A stretch of DNA of 64,000 bases from Rhynchopus euleeides. Its lineage: Eukaryota; Euglenozoa; Diplonemea; Diplonemida; Diplonemidae. The position numbers and the translations under genes were made by a program. Positions 8,923-19,495 of the stretch are shown here, piece by piece. The stretch is taken from positions 1,364,001 to 1,428,000 of the forward strand of contig OY723241.1 in assembly GCA_963210315.1 (NCBI GenBank), given 5' to 3'. The first letter of the stretch is position 1, and each line of letters begins with the position of its first letter. The notes beneath the pieces are model-generated. The model searched no databases and was not told the origin of the DNA. It saw only the letters and a program-made list of their open reading frames with translations.

Positions 8923-11208
8923 ATGGCTGGCGATGCCTGTGCACCCACCCCCACCACCACCACCACTGCCCCCCTGCCCGGGGCAGACGATGATGACTGG
9001 GAGGCTGTGGATGACGACGCCATCCTCGTGACAGTCGACGGGCACCTCGAGGGCGAGGAACCCGGCGCCCCGCTCGAGGCATCGGACCCGGCTGGGGTTG
9101 CGAAGCAGAAGGCGCAGAAGGACAAACGCATGCCCACCATACACACCGCACGCGCCGTCGCCAGGAGGAAGCGGGCTGACCTCCGGAGACAGCTCCTTGT
9201 CCGTGCGCACTGCGAGCACACATTCTTTCTGTCTGTAGCACTCTACCAGGTGAAGGCGCTCGCAATACAGTGCGGCGCGACGTCGCGTGAGAGCGTGGCC
9301 ATCCTCAGCAGCACACCTCTCCCGACACTCCCAGCACACCCCCACAAGCCGCCGGATCCACTCCCGCAGCACACGGCGGACACGGCTGCCCTGCTTGCGC
9401 AGTGCCCGCCCTCCACCGCACCAGGCCTGCCGCAGGCAGGCACTGACACCGCCACCGCCGTCTCCCCCAACGCCACGGCGTGCCAGCAGTGGCAGCCGCT
9501 GGTGGATGCGGGGCACTGTGTCCGCCCTGTGGTGGGTCTCTGCCTCGACACGTCGTGGGCTGCCTCCCTGCGGAAGGTCGGCAGGTTCTTCGAGGCTGCA
9601 GCAGACGCCGCGGTGCTGGGGAGGCCCGCGCCGCACACGCTGCAGGGGGGTGGCGGTGGCGGGGGGAAGCAGAGCGCAGGCGGCAGCGGCTACAGGGGCC
9701 ACCGCCTCAGGAGGAAGCCTGTCGGCGATGCCGGGGCTGCCAAGCGGAAGCGGCAAGGCGGGGGCGGCAGCAGCGCGAAGAAGCGGGGGAAGGCTGCGGG
9801 GAAGCGGGGGAAGGCGGGGCGTGCGGAGTCCGACTCCGACGAGGACCTCTTCAGCTTCGAGGGGCGCAGCAGCGGGTCGGAGGGTGTCGACGAGGCGCAC
9901 GCATCGCTGGTGGCGGTGAGCGTGGATGCCATCCTGGACGCAGAGGCGCGCCTTGCGGAGCACCCTGAGGAGGCGGACAGCGTGAAGGCGGCCCTCGTGC
10001 CGTGGGACCCCAACTTCCTGCGCCACACGCCGCGCAACCCCGTGGATGCTGTGGTCGCTGCCTGTGAGGAGGAGACGGCGCAGCGCATGGGCACACCCAC
10101 AGAGCACCGCGTGCGGCTGTGCGTCTGGGCAGAGGTGCTGTCCCCGGAGGGCCTGTGGCAGGCGGTGGACCCGCCCGAGGGTGTGGAGCACTTCCCCTAT
10201 GTCTTTGCGGCGTGTGCTGGGGCCGTGCTGGACGTGACCCCGAAGTACTGCCAGAACTACGACGCGACCCTCGCCACCCGCCTGGAGGTCATCGACATCC
10301 CAAAGGAGGCAGAGGACGAGATGGTGTGGGAGCGGCAGCAGATTGCAGACGGGGATGACGGTGAGTCCCTCGCGCACCCTGAGAGGCGGTGGCTGGCGCG
10401 CACCATCGCTATGATGTCGCAGCCGGACTGGGATGCACGGGAGGCGGTGCGGCACGAGGAGGAGCTGGTGCGGCGCCTGCGTTACAAGACACGCCCGCCC
10501 GCCTCCCACAGCGACCTGCTGAAGCACCGCGTCTTCTGCGCCAAGACCCTGCTCAACAAGCTGGAGGTTGTCCACCCCGATGCCCAGGTCTTCACCCGCG
10601 CCCACCAGTATGACGTCTACACACGGGAGGATGTGAGCAAGCTGCGGGGCAGGGAGGCCTGGCGCCGCCTCGGCAGGGTCGTGAAGAAGGGGGAGAAGTG
10701 CATCCGCAAGGTGGCGGCCGCCGCAGGCTTCGGGGGGGTGCTGGACGCGTCGACCGGGCAGCGCCAGAAAGAGGTGTTCGCCCACTGGCAGACGCAGCAG
10801 TACCTCGCCCCGATCGAGCGCTCCGGCAGCAGGATCTCGGATGGGGGGAACTTCAACCGCAAGGGCGACAGGGAGGGCACCGTCTGCCTTGCCGAGACGC
10901 CCCTGCCGCCCAACCTGGTGCACATCCGCGGAGCGCGTGTGGGGCCCGTGTGCACCTCGCTGAAGGTTGCCTATGGGAAGGCCCTCGTCAGCTTCACCCG
11001 CATGGGCGGGTTCAGCCGCCCCAACTTCGACGGCGTTGTCGTCGCCAAGGAGGATGCACCCCGTGTGGCTGCCGAGCTGGAGAAGGTGGAGGCGAAGCGC
11101 AAGGCAGCTGCTGAGAAGAAGCGCTCCGAAGCGATTGCCGACAAGTGGGGCACCCTCACACGCCACCTCCTGATGCGGCTCCGGCTCCGGGAGCAGTACA
11201 TGTCGTAG
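8923..11208 (+). CDS. XPC/Rad4-type DNA damage recognition protein
   Basis: The 761-residue protein fits the Rad4/XPC family that senses helix distortion to start global-genome nucleotide excision repair in the nucleus. After an acidic low-complexity N terminus there is a helical region (about 75-120), a Gly/Lys-rich linker (about 240-310) and a transglutaminase-like fold (RVRLCVWAEVLSPEGLWQAVDP). A YVFAACAG..DVTPKYCQNY stretch follows. The beta-hairpin domains begin at RHEEELVRRLRYKTRP and include VYTREDVSKLRGREAWRRLGR, HWQTQQY and the C-terminal FNGIVVA-like block FDGVVVAKEDA. The catalytic Cys of true transglutaminases is not expected in this family. It is a single exon, somewhat shorter than animal XPC. 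ATG 8923 follows a CTAG acceptor-like site. Confidence 0.9.
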   Translation: MAGDACAPTPTTTTTAPLPGADDDDWEAVDDDAILVTVDGHLEGEEPGAPLEASDPAGVAKQKAQKDKRMPTIHTARAVARRKRADLRRQLLVRAHCEHTFFLSVALYQVKALAIQCGATSRESVAILSSTPLPTLPAHPHKPPDPLPQHTADTAALLAQCPPSTAPGLPQAGTDTATAVSPNATACQQWQPLVDAGHCVRPVVGLCLDTSWAASLRKVGRFFEAAADAAVLGRPAPHTLQGGGGGGGKQSAGGSGYRGHRLRRKPVGDAGAAKRKRQGGGGSSAKKRGKAAGKRGKAGRAESDSDEDLFSFEGRSSGSEGVDEAHASLVAVSVDAILDAEARLAEHPEEADSVKAALVPWDPNFLRHTPRNPVDAVVAACEEETAQRMGTPTEHRVRLCVWAEVLSPEGLWQAVDPPEGVEHFPYVFAACAGAVLDVTPKYCQNYDATLATRLEVIDIPKEAEDEMVWERQQIADGDDGESLAHPERRWLARTIAMMSQPDWDAREAVRHEEELVRRLRYKTRPPASHSDLLKHRVFCAKTLLNKLEVVHPDAQVFTRAHQYDVYTREDVSKLRGREAWRRLGRVVKKGEKCIRKVAAAAGFGGVLDASTGQRQKEVFAHWQTQQYLAPIERSGSRISDGGNFNRKGDREGTVCLAETPLPPNLVHIRGARVGPVCTSLKVAYGKALVSFTRMGGFSRPNFDGVVVAKEDAPRVAAELEKVEAKRKAAAEKKRSEAIADKWGTLTRHLLMRLRLREQYMS

Positions 11209-11892
11209 CCGGGGCAGCGCGGGGACAGGGGCCGCGGAGAGAGCAGAAGAGGGTCTGCACTGCCGATATCATGGCGTACCTGCCTCCAACAGACGACACC
11301 AGGAGTGCTCAGTGGTTTCTGCTGCAAAATGATTCATGTGTATGGGGACACTAGAGATCGCATCAAAGAGCAGGTGCTCGGTGTGTTCCCACGACGACAA
11401 ACGATTCACGTGTGAGTGCGGGGGGAGCTGGGAGTAATTCTGCTTGCATCTGTTGTAACACATGTGGAGCTGGGGTGGGCTCTCTCTCTCACCTGTTGGT
11501 GGCGTGTGCCTCTGCCACGCATACTAAAGGAAGCGATGCAGAGGTGGGGGCAACACCTCCCGAAGCAAACAGCGCGGCGCGCGGTGCTCTGGGCCTGCAA
11601 CGGGGGGTGGGTGGGTGGGTAGGCGAATGGCCTGCTCCCCACCCTCTTTCCCTCCCTCCCAGAAGTGCCGCCCGCACACTTTTCTATAACAAAACACCTG
11701 CTTCGCTTCTAGCTCTGGCCCCACCCCCCAACGCGCGCCAACTGCGCTGGAAACTGTGCACTCTGGCCCTCTGGGTGGACCTCTCCACCACGCATGCCGA
11801 CTTTGCCCAGCGCCTTGCAAGCCCTCACCCTCACCCCCCCTCTCCCCCGCCCTGCTTTTGCATCTCTGCTGTGCAGCCTCCTCACAGCCACC
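11209..11892. other. Intergenic, pyrimidine-rich toward the next ORF
   Basis: No supported gene. From about 11640 the sequence becomes C/T-rich and has CAG sites ending at 11875 and 11887, immediately before ATG 11893. Confidence 0.45.
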
Positions 11893-12465
11893 ATGCGCCC
11901 CTCGACCCCCCTCACCCACTCAGATGGGATGGCACACAGCCTGCTGTCGCCTGCTCCGGTGCACCATGCTGCGCGTGTGCGCACGGCGTCACCCCCTCCG
12001 CGTGTGACAGGCATCCGCTACGCTACGGGGCCGCCCATCGCAGCCACACCGGTGCGCGCAGGCTCGGCCGGGGTGGTGCGGCAGGGAATCTACTCCCCTG
12101 CAGTGTCCCCAAGGGCTGCTTCGCTGTGCCGTGTCCCCCCGCCTGTGGGGCTGCGTGCCGCAGCGGTGTCTGTGGAGCCCCGAAGAGTGTATGTGCGTCC
12201 CGCCGCGATGGCTGCAGAGGCGGGACGCAGCGTAGCTCTCCCAGAGAGCCCAGCTGCCGTGCGCGCTGAGCGCACGGCTGCTGCGGTGCGTGCGTCGCTG
12301 TCCCCACGGCCCGCCCCGGTGTCCGCTGCGGTGCTCGCCGCGCGGGCCCTCGCAGAGGCGGCATGTGCAGAGGCTGATGCAGCAGCGCTGCGTGCCTCTC
12401 TTTCCCCCAGGCCCTTGTTCCGCCCGACACGGCGTGTCTCACCTTCGCCCTGCCGCGGTGTTTAA
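11893..12465 (+). CDS. Hypothetical basic Pro/Ala/Ser-rich protein with SLSPRP repeats
   Basis: The frame encodes 190 residues from ATG 11893, in a good initiation context (GCCACCATGC). The composition is Ala, Pro, Arg and Ser with two near-repeats, RASLSPRPAP and RASLSPRPLF, and an Ala-rich helical stretch between them. No domain is recognised and it is probably disordered. Support for it being real comes from the acceptor-like CAG just upstream, the strand shared with its neighbours, and a (GGGGT)n tract right after the stop, as seen after other genes here. An upstream in-frame ATG at 11794 would add 33 residues but lies before the acceptor site. A GC-rich random frame cannot be ruled out. 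Confidence 0.45.
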   Translation: MRPSTPLTHSDGMAHSLLSPAPVHHAARVRTASPPPRVTGIRYATGPPIAATPVRAGSAGVVRQGIYSPAVSPRAASLCRVPPPVGLRAAAVSVEPRRVYVRPAAMAAEAGRSVALPESPAAVRAERTAAAVRASLSPRPAPVSAAVLAARALAEAACAEADAAALRASLSPRPLFRPTRRVSPSPCRGV

Positions 12466-12475
12466 TGCAGGAGAG

Positions 12476-12506
12476 GGTGGGGGTGGGGTGGGGTGGGGTG
12501 GGGTGA
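12476..12506 (+). repeat. (GGGGT)n tract just after a stop codon
   Basis: About five GGGGT units preceded by G-rich sequence lie 10 bp past the stop at 12465. Similar tracts occur at about 17039, 40258, 40318, 57148 and 58856. The RNA could form G-quadruplexes; a role in 3'-end formation is speculation. Confidence 0.7.
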
Positions 12507-13497
12507 TGTCTTGTGTTTTGTTCCATAACCACTTGTTTAGTTCCACACCCTTGCTGTTTCTTTTGTTTATCCCCCCCCCCGTTTGTTAGAAGGGGCTGGC
12601 GGAGAGGGGGGGGGGAAGGCAAATTGTAGTGCTGTAATGCATAGAAAGAAGCCTGGTTTTGTTTGTCAGGTGTCGTCCCCCCCCCACCCCACCCCACCCC
12701 CTCCCTCCTCCCTCCCTCTGAGTATATTTTTGGCCCAAACAAAATTTGCTTGTCACATCAGAGTCAGTGGGTGGCACATGGCACGCGCAGGGGCTTGTGC
12801 TTTTATGCACCCATCACCCCTTCACCTCAACACCCCCCTTCCGGGCCACACCGAACTGCCCCGCTCGCACACACAAGATAGAATCTGGACCCTTCACCAT
12901 AGTGCTGGCGATTTCTCTCTCCAGAAAGTGGCAGCATTTCCCATCCCCTGAACGCCCCTCTGTTTTTGTAACGGACAAGCTGACATGCAAATGGAATGTC
13001 GCCTGAAAAACATCACAGCAGGCCACATGGGGCTACCTGTTCTCCCCTCTACGTGCATTACACCCATCTACCCCACACACCCCACCCACCCACCCACCCC
13101 CTCATCACCCTTCCTAAGGCACTCTGTGGGGAACTACACATCTTGGGCCCCACACACCCACTCTCCCTTCTCCCCTTCTTCTCATACACTTAAAGTGTGC
13201 GCCTCCTCGCTCCCTCTCTCTTTCTTTCTCTCACCGTCTCTGCCTCACACCCATCCCCACCCCCATCTCCGGATGGCTACCCATCAGCCGTGCTGCTGAG
13301 GTTGTATCTCCCTCCGCAGTGCGGGGGTTCTCAACCTTGTCTTGTGTTGTGTGCACACACGCTCTCTCTCACGCCGACTGACAGTTTCCCCCTCTGACTG
13401 CCCTCCGTGAGGTGGTGGGCCCCCTCTCTCACCTGCTGGCTTCGCCACCCCTGCCAGTCCGAGAGGCGCTTGGCGTCCCGGCCGCACCGCTGCCCCG
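12507..13497. other. Intergenic with a long pyrimidine-rich leader
   Basis: No gene recognised. The stretch from about 13040 to 13457 is strongly C/T-rich (for example 13200-13250) and has a CAG ending at 13457, 41 nt before the next ATG. It resembles a polypyrimidine tract with splice acceptor. Confidence 0.5.
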
Positions 13498-16400
13498 ATG
13501 GAGGTTGTGAAGAATCTGACGGAGGGTGAGCTGGATTGGCTGCGGAGTGCCTTCGAGGAGGCGGGTGACACGCAGAGCGGGCTGGCCATCGGGGAGTTCG
13601 CGGATATCCTGAAACGAGCTGCGCTCGGGAAGAACATATCACCGGAGGTGGTGACGGACGAGGCGCTGCATGACCTGTTCAATGAGATCGATTTCAATGG
13701 CGACACAAAGGTATCCTGGGAGGAGTTCACGATGTTCATCATCGACAACGCGATGAAGGGGAAGTACGAAGGGGATGAGAAGATCCGGAAGTATATGCCT
13801 GTCAAGGCAAGCCGCATCCCGGTGGGTGAGGCGCGCAATGGGGGGGGGCTCTTCGCCGTCGCAGCAGAGATCAATAAACTGCGCTACTTCCCGGATCAGA
13901 ATGAGATAGTCAAGGTTTCAACCTTCGGAAGCCAGCACAAGCTGAAGGTGATCAACCCGACGACCCTGCAAGGCACGAAGTGTACACCAAAGCTGGCGCA
14001 GCCCATCACTGCGGTGGAGCGTATACCTGAGAACGACCTTCTCGTGACGAGCAGTGCGGGGATGCGGATGCATTTCTGGGATATGTCGCCGATTACGTCG
14101 CACCAGGTGCAGCCGCGTACCATGCCCCGTGAGACGGAGGAGGTGCTGTCGCTGAAAAAGACTGTCGTAGTGCCTGACACACAGCTCTGCCTGCGGTACT
14201 GCCCGAGGTATAACAAGCTGTTCAGTGCGTCGCGGACTGGGTCTCTTAACTATTGGGCGGTGGATCGGCTGGAGATTGTCAGGACACAGCCTAAAGTGCA
14301 TGATGATGCAGTGTTGGACCTGCTGTTAGTTGATCAGGAGGCGATCACCGCGTCTCTCGATTCGACGATTAAAATTCGCAACCTGGAGCGCAGCGTGTGC
14401 ACAGGGGTGCTCAAGGGGCATACACAGGGTGTTTGCACACTTGCATTCTCCAAGCCGCATCAATTCCTTATCTCCGCTGGGTTTGAGTATGACCCGCTCG
14501 TGTGGGTGCTGCACATCAAAGACTTCCACCCCTGGCGGTTGACAGACAAGCAGCAGCCGCACCATGGTGCTATCTTGGGGCTGTTCACGGTGCCCGACAC
14601 GCCGCAGGTTATCACAGCAGACTCGCAGGGCATGGTGAAGGTGTGGGACTTGAGGACGTTTCAAGCAGTGCAGACGATCCTCCCGTGGCAGCACTGGTCG
14701 AATCAGTACCACGCGCGGAGCAACCTGTTCTCCGCATCGGTGTATGTCGACAGCACTGCCTCCATCATCCTGTCGGGGCCTCGGTCGACATTCGTCTATG
14801 AGTACCAGCAGACAAACAACCACGACTGCGCCGACAACACCCCCGTTATCACATCGCACTACAGCGGCATCACTCGCAGCATCGTGACCGTGCACAAGCG
14901 GGGCATCAAGGTGTGGGATGAAAACACGGGCTTCATCGAGTCGGTGTTTGACGACCTGGTCTCCAGCGAGGTCACGTCGTTCACGCTGTGCAGCCGAGGG
15001 CGGAAGTTCTTCCTCGGGACCATCACGGGGCAGCTGTATGGCTACGTGACGAGTACAGGGCTGTGCGTGCAGGAACTTGCATCCCACAAGGCTGCCGTCA
15101 GCTCGCTGACCTACGGCACTGGCAGCAGAGGCTACAAATTCCTCATCAGCTTGTCGCAGGGCGACTTCCCGGGTATCATCATCCACGCCGACAGCTCCGA
15201 CGCAGCAAACGTGCCTGTCACTGCGATCAACCTGGCGCTGCAGGGCTGCCCACCCACCACCGCCAACATCTCGCAGGGCAACTCGATTGTCGTCATTGGG
15301 ACCACCACGGGCCGCCTTGTCTGCGTCGACACGCATAGCTTCGCTGTGACACACGTGATTGAATCGCTCCACAGCGACCTCCCCCGCACCATCCCCGACA
15401 CGCTGTACCCCCGCTCCCGGCAGGACGAGGGGACTGGGTGCGAAGGGGAGATCTCTGCAATCGAGATGCTCGGCGGCTTCCCCGCATTTGTCTGCGGAGA
15501 CTCCACGGGGCACCTCTACGTGTGGTGCGTGCGCCCCTACTTCTACCCACAGAGGCTCGTCTGCAGGTGGAAGCACTGCGCCGCGGCAGAGGCCCCCGGC
15601 ACACAGATCGCTGTGGGGAAGCGCAGCTTCGTGGGGCAGGACAAGCGCAAGGAAACCTACACCTGCACTGCAATTGGCTTCCACCAGACACGCCGGGATC
15701 TGTACGTTGGTGATGACCACGGATATGTCACGGTGTACAGCCTCGACGCTGCATTCGACAAGGCGGGTCTGGCCCCCACCAAATTCCCCGCATCCAACGA
15801 CGGGGCGATGAAGCAGCCCAGAACCTACACGGCAGTGTCGGATGTGCAGAGCTCTGTGTCCTGGCGCGCCCACAGCGACGAGGTAAACACAGTGGAGGTT
15901 GTGATCGATATGAACCGGGTGACGATCTTCACATCCGGGTTCGACCTGAAGGTGCACATCTGGAGCACGGCGGGGGTGATGATCGCCTCGCTGTGCCAGG
16001 GGCGGCAGCGCGACAAGGCTGTGCAGTACTCCCGCAGCGAAAAGGAGAAGGACGCAAACGCACAGCGGCAGAACGTGGTCCCCTGGGAGTTCAAGACTGC
16101 GCCCACCATGCTGGACGAGCTGTGCGTGACAAACCCACTGCGCAAGGCGAAGGCTGCGTCCGAACGGCTGAAGGGGCTTAGCCCTCGTGCTGCTCCCAAG
16201 AAGGAGGATGCAGTGCCGGTGGGACAGGAGGACCCGCCAGTGGACTCCCTGTCGCCTGCGTTCATCACACAGCCCGCGAGTGTGCCGCACAGCATCGAGG
16301 TGCCTGTGGAGAAGTGTGCCCCCAAGGGGGCCGTCTCCCCCATGTCTGTGTCGGAGACAGCACTGACTCTGCCGGTGCCGCCGAAGGGTTCGCCGCGAAG

Positions 16401-16923
16401 CCCGACGTGTGCGGTGCGGAAGGTGAAGATGCCCAGCACGCTGCTGCCAGCAGGGGGGCAGTCGCTGTCGCGTGCAGACCACCAGCTGCCTGCCATCCCG
16501 AGGCTGTCTCTGCCTGTGGGTGGGCCTGTGGCGGAGGCGCAGCCCCAGATGTTGCCGCACACAGACAGGCCATCGCAGCGGGGCATGATACGGCAGCTGC
16601 CGCGTCCGCCGGATTTGTTCCGGCGTCTCGAGGAGACGAGGCAGTACTGCAGGGTGGGCGAGCCGCCGCGCATGCCGACGCGCAACCGCCCCCCGACTGA
16701 TTTCCACAAAGGGCCCATACCCCACCCAGCGCACGATCCGTTGGCTACGTTCCCGTATCACGGATGGTCGCACCCACACGTGCTCGCCTCGCATACTGTC
16801 CCGCATTCCGCTCACCAGCGCCTGCTCTACTGGGCGGATTACCGGTCCGATGCGCCTGTGCCGCCGTCGGTTACAGCGGGGTACAGGCGGAATTGGAAGG
16901 GGGTTGACAGGCCCATGCTGTGA
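13498..16923 (+). CDS. EF-hand plus WD40-repeat protein
   Basis: The 1141-residue protein opens with an EF-hand pair; the second loop, DFNGDTKVSWEE at residues 65-76, has the acidic positions needed for Ca2+. From about residue 130 to 860 there are repeated WD40 units, for example VKVWDLRTFQAVQTI, IKVWDENTGFIESVF and VHIWSTAGVMIASL, enough for two beta-propellers. The last 280 residues are Pro/Ser/Arg-rich and probably disordered. This architecture is known from WDR49/EFCAB8-like proteins, often linked to cilia and flagella, so a calcium-responsive flagellar scaffold is a reasonable guess. It is a single exon. The start is supported by an acceptor-like CAG at 13457 and no earlier in-frame ATG. 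Confidence 0.88.
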   Translation: MEVVKNLTEGELDWLRSAFEEAGDTQSGLAIGEFADILKRAALGKNISPEVVTDEALHDLFNEIDFNGDTKVSWEEFTMFIIDNAMKGKYEGDEKIRKYMPVKASRIPVGEARNGGGLFAVAAEINKLRYFPDQNEIVKVSTFGSQHKLKVINPTTLQGTKCTPKLAQPITAVERIPENDLLVTSSAGMRMHFWDMSPITSHQVQPRTMPRETEEVLSLKKTVVVPDTQLCLRYCPRYNKLFSASRTGSLNYWAVDRLEIVRTQPKVHDDAVLDLLLVDQEAITASLDSTIKIRNLERSVCTGVLKGHTQGVCTLAFSKPHQFLISAGFEYDPLVWVLHIKDFHPWRLTDKQQPHHGAILGLFTVPDTPQVITADSQGMVKVWDLRTFQAVQTILPWQHWSNQYHARSNLFSASVYVDSTASIILSGPRSTFVYEYQQTNNHDCADNTPVITSHYSGITRSIVTVHKRGIKVWDENTGFIESVFDDLVSSEVTSFTLCSRGRKFFLGTITGQLYGYVTSTGLCVQELASHKAAVSSLTYGTGSRGYKFLISLSQGDFPGIIIHADSSDAANVPVTAINLALQGCPPTTANISQGNSIVVIGTTTGRLVCVDTHSFAVTHVIESLHSDLPRTIPDTLYPRSRQDEGTGCEGEISAIEMLGGFPAFVCGDSTGHLYVWCVRPYFYPQRLVCRWKHCAAAEAPGTQIAVGKRSFVGQDKRKETYTCTAIGFHQTRRDLYVGDDHGYVTVYSLDAAFDKAGLAPTKFPASNDGAMKQPRTYTAVSDVQSSVSWRAHSDEVNTVEVVIDMNRVTIFTSGFDLKVHIWSTAGVMIASLCQGRQRDKAVQYSRSEKEKDANAQRQNVVPWEFKTAPTMLDELCVTNPLRKAKAASERLKGLSPRAAPKKEDAVPVGQEDPPVDSLSPAFITQPASVPHSIEVPVEKCAPKGAVSPMSVSETALTLPVPPKGSPRSPTCAVRKVKMPSTLLPAGGQSLSRADHQLPAIPRLSLPVGGPVAEAQPQMLPHTDRPSQRGMIRQLPRPPDLFRRLEETRQYCRVGEPPRMPTRNRPPTDFHKGPIPHPAHDPLATFPYHGWSHPHVLASHTVPHSAHQRLLYWADYRSDAPVPPSVTAGYRRNWKGVDRPML

Positions 16924-17103
16924 AGAGGCATTTCCGTGCCCTGCAGCGCGGGTGGTGAGGTCCAGTGCAACGACATGCAGAGTGTCAGAGGGAGAGGCGG
17001 GTTGTTGCAGTCCTGGTTTCTTGCGCAGTTATGAAGTAGGGTGGGGTGGGGGTGTTTTGTCGCGGCCTGTACCACACACGCCCCCACAGGTATCTGTCAG
17101 GAA

Positions 17104-19495
17104 ATGGCTCCACTGCAGTATGCACTGCTTGGGGCGCTGGTGGCGATCAACAGTGCTGCAGGCGAATCCTGTTCCACATTTACTGTCGCCACTGCAGATG
17201 ACTACAAGGTGTGCTGGGACCCGCCTGTGAATGGGATGGTGACCCTGCACCTGACGGTGAAGACGAACGGGTGGGTGGGGTTGGGCATCGCAGAGCAGAC
17301 CATCCTCGTGGATGGGAGGGTCCGACATCGTCACGGTGGAGTGGGGCCAGCAGGGGCAGCCTGTTGTGACAGACAGGTACGCGACAGGCACAGCGGCACC
17401 GCCTGCAGACCCGTGCGGCGCAGAGGAGTGGCAGGCGGAGAATTTTCAGCGCAGCAATGGAGTGGTGACGGGAACCCTGCGCCGCAAGGTCACAGTTGCC
17501 GACACACAGACAGACCGCAGCATCACACCTGGGCCGCAGCGTGTGATCGTCGCCTACGGGGACACACTCACCATGACGTACCACGGTGTGAAGCGGAAGA
17601 GTGTGGCGCTTACATTGGTCGAGGGTGGTGTGCAACAGGACTCAACGCACGACAAGCAACATCTCGTCGCAGCCGACAACTTTGCGGTGCCTGCAAGAAA
17701 GACAACATACACATTCCTTGGTGTGGATCTGTTCCAGCTGTTCCCTGAGATGGGGTCACAGAAGCACCAGCTTGTGGGGTTTGAATATGTCGGGACGGAT
17801 GCAGGAAAGCCGTACGAAGTGCACCATATTGTCATTACCGGGTGCACCTCACCCCGCAACTTCACACACAACCACCTGTTCATCGATGGGGATTTCTACA
17901 ATGATGCACTTGGGCCTGGATGCGAGCAACGTCCGCAGCTGCACCTGTGGGCACCCGGCCTCGATACGTACTACCTGCCGAGTGAGGCAGGTTTCCCCAT
18001 CAGCGCACAGGAGAACCGGTACGTGATCCTCGGATACCACTACGACAACCCACAGTCGACGGCCGGTTCCCTTGACAGCAGCGGGATGCGGCTCCTGTTC
18101 ACAAGCAAGCCACGCCAGCACGATGCGGCGGTGTTGGGGTACGGTGACTACAACGTGATCAACCAGCTTGACATTGCCGCAGGCCCGAAACCTCAGACGT
18201 TCCAGTTCAACTGCCCGGCAGAGTGCATGGCGTCACGTCTGTCAAAGGAGGTGACCATTGTGGCGAACATGCTGCACATGCACAACCTGGGGCGGCGCAT
18301 CCGTGCGAACGTCATGCGTGATGGAAGCCTTGTGCGCGAGCTGTCGCGGACGGACTATTGGAACTTTGGGTACCAGGGCCTCATGCCGATGCAGCCAGGC
18401 GAGAAGCTGCGTCCTGGCGACTATCTGCACCTGACGTGTGAGGTGGTCAACACACTTGGCAGGCCCGCGATGTTTGGGCTTGGGTCCGACGACGAGATGT
18501 GCCTTGCTGCGATGGTGGTGTACCCCAAGGCCCATATCGGGGTGGACGTCTGCGGCGCACAGTCGCAGACAAAGGACGGGGAGTGGTACTCGCCATGCAG
18601 CTCCACGACAGACGCGGCAGACACACAGCAGTACGTGATGCTGCCGCAGGACTACCCCTCCTTCAACAACATCACCGACGGGCTGATCGAACCTTTGTTT
18701 GGGAAGCCGGTGTGCCCTGAGCAGTCGGGGCCTGCCCCGACAAACCCACCAGCAAAGTCCTGTTCCACATTTACTGTCGCCACTGCAGACGACTACAAGG
18801 TGTGCTGGGACCCGCCTGTGAATGGGATGGTGACCCTGCACCTGACGGTGAAGACGAACGGGTGGGTGGGGTTGGGCATCGCAGAGCAGACCTCCTCGTG
18901 GATGGGAGGGTCCGACATCGTCACGGTGGAGTGGGGCCAGCAGGGGCAGCCTGTTGTGACAGACAGGTACGCGACAGGCACAGCGGCACCGCCTGCAGAC
19001 CCGTGCGGCGCAGAGGAGTGGCAGGCGGAGAATTTTCAGCGCAGCAATGGAGTGGTGACGGGAACCCTGCGCCGCAAGGTCACAGTTGCCGACACACAGA
19101 CAGACCGCAGCATCACACCTGGGCCGCAGCGTGTGATCGTCGCTTACGGGGACACACTCACCATGACGTACCACGGTGTGAAGCGGAAGAGTGTGGCACT
19201 TCCATTGGTCGAGGGTGGTGCGGGAGAAGTCCTGGAGCTCCCACCCAGTCGAAGCAGCAACGAGTCCACGCAGCCCCGGTTCGGGATGCCTGTCTGCAGC
19301 GTGGCCACTGATGATTCGACCAGCACACCAACCGCAGTCATCGTTCTTGCGATTGTCGGAGCTGTACTGACCGTGATCGGCTGTGGCGCGCTGGCTTACT
19401 TGAGACTGCGCAAGGACCCTGCAACCTTCGAGAAGACGTCATCCGAGAGCTTCGATACCCTCCTCTGCGACGTGCAGACTGCAGACAATGTGTAG
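17104..19495 (+). CDS. DOMON / copper type II monooxygenase membrane protein (MOXD1-like), frameshifted
   Basis: With one extra base at 17302 ignored, the gene encodes about 796 residues. In order: signal peptide (MAPLQYALLGALVAINSAAG), a DOMON domain, the two copper monooxygenase domains, a second DOMON domain nearly identical to the first, one transmembrane helix (AVIVLAIVGAVLTVIGCGAL) and a short cytosolic tail. Copper ligands are visible: HH in VHHIVITGC (about 17822), H in GYHYDNP, HxH in LHMHNLGRRI and the Met of DEMCLAAM. Family members hydroxylate small amines or peptides with ascorbate in the secretory path. The base insertion breaks DOMON 1, so this copy is a pseudogene, an error or a rescued variant. 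Downstream of 17312 the frame is intact to the stop. ATG 17104 follows CCCCCACAG at 17089. Confidence 0.85.
17167..17630 (+). repeat. DOMON duplication, copy 1 (with 1-bp insertion)
   Basis: This 464-bp segment matches 18758-19220 with about four substitutions and one extra A at 17302. The identity extends over silent positions, so the copies are very recent or kept alike by gene conversion. Confidence 0.93.
18758..19220 (+). repeat. DOMON duplication, copy 2 (intact frame)
   Basis: The 463-bp partner of 17167-17630 reads through without interruption (GIAEQTSSWMGGSDIV). It lies between the monooxygenase domains and the transmembrane helix. Confidence 0.93.

Noticed and set aside
8848-11166. 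772-codon minus-strand frame opposite XPC
   Set aside because: Mirror of the high-GC XPC frame; the plus strand carries clear family motifs.
11412-12269. 285-codon plus-strand frame overlapping the 11893 ORF
   Set aside because: Low-complexity C-rich frame crossing the pyrimidine tract; the 11893 frame has better context and internal repeats.
14326-16815. 829-codon minus-strand frame opposite the EF-hand/WD40 gene
   Set aside because: Arg/His/Leu-rich shadow typical of antisense GC-rich codons.
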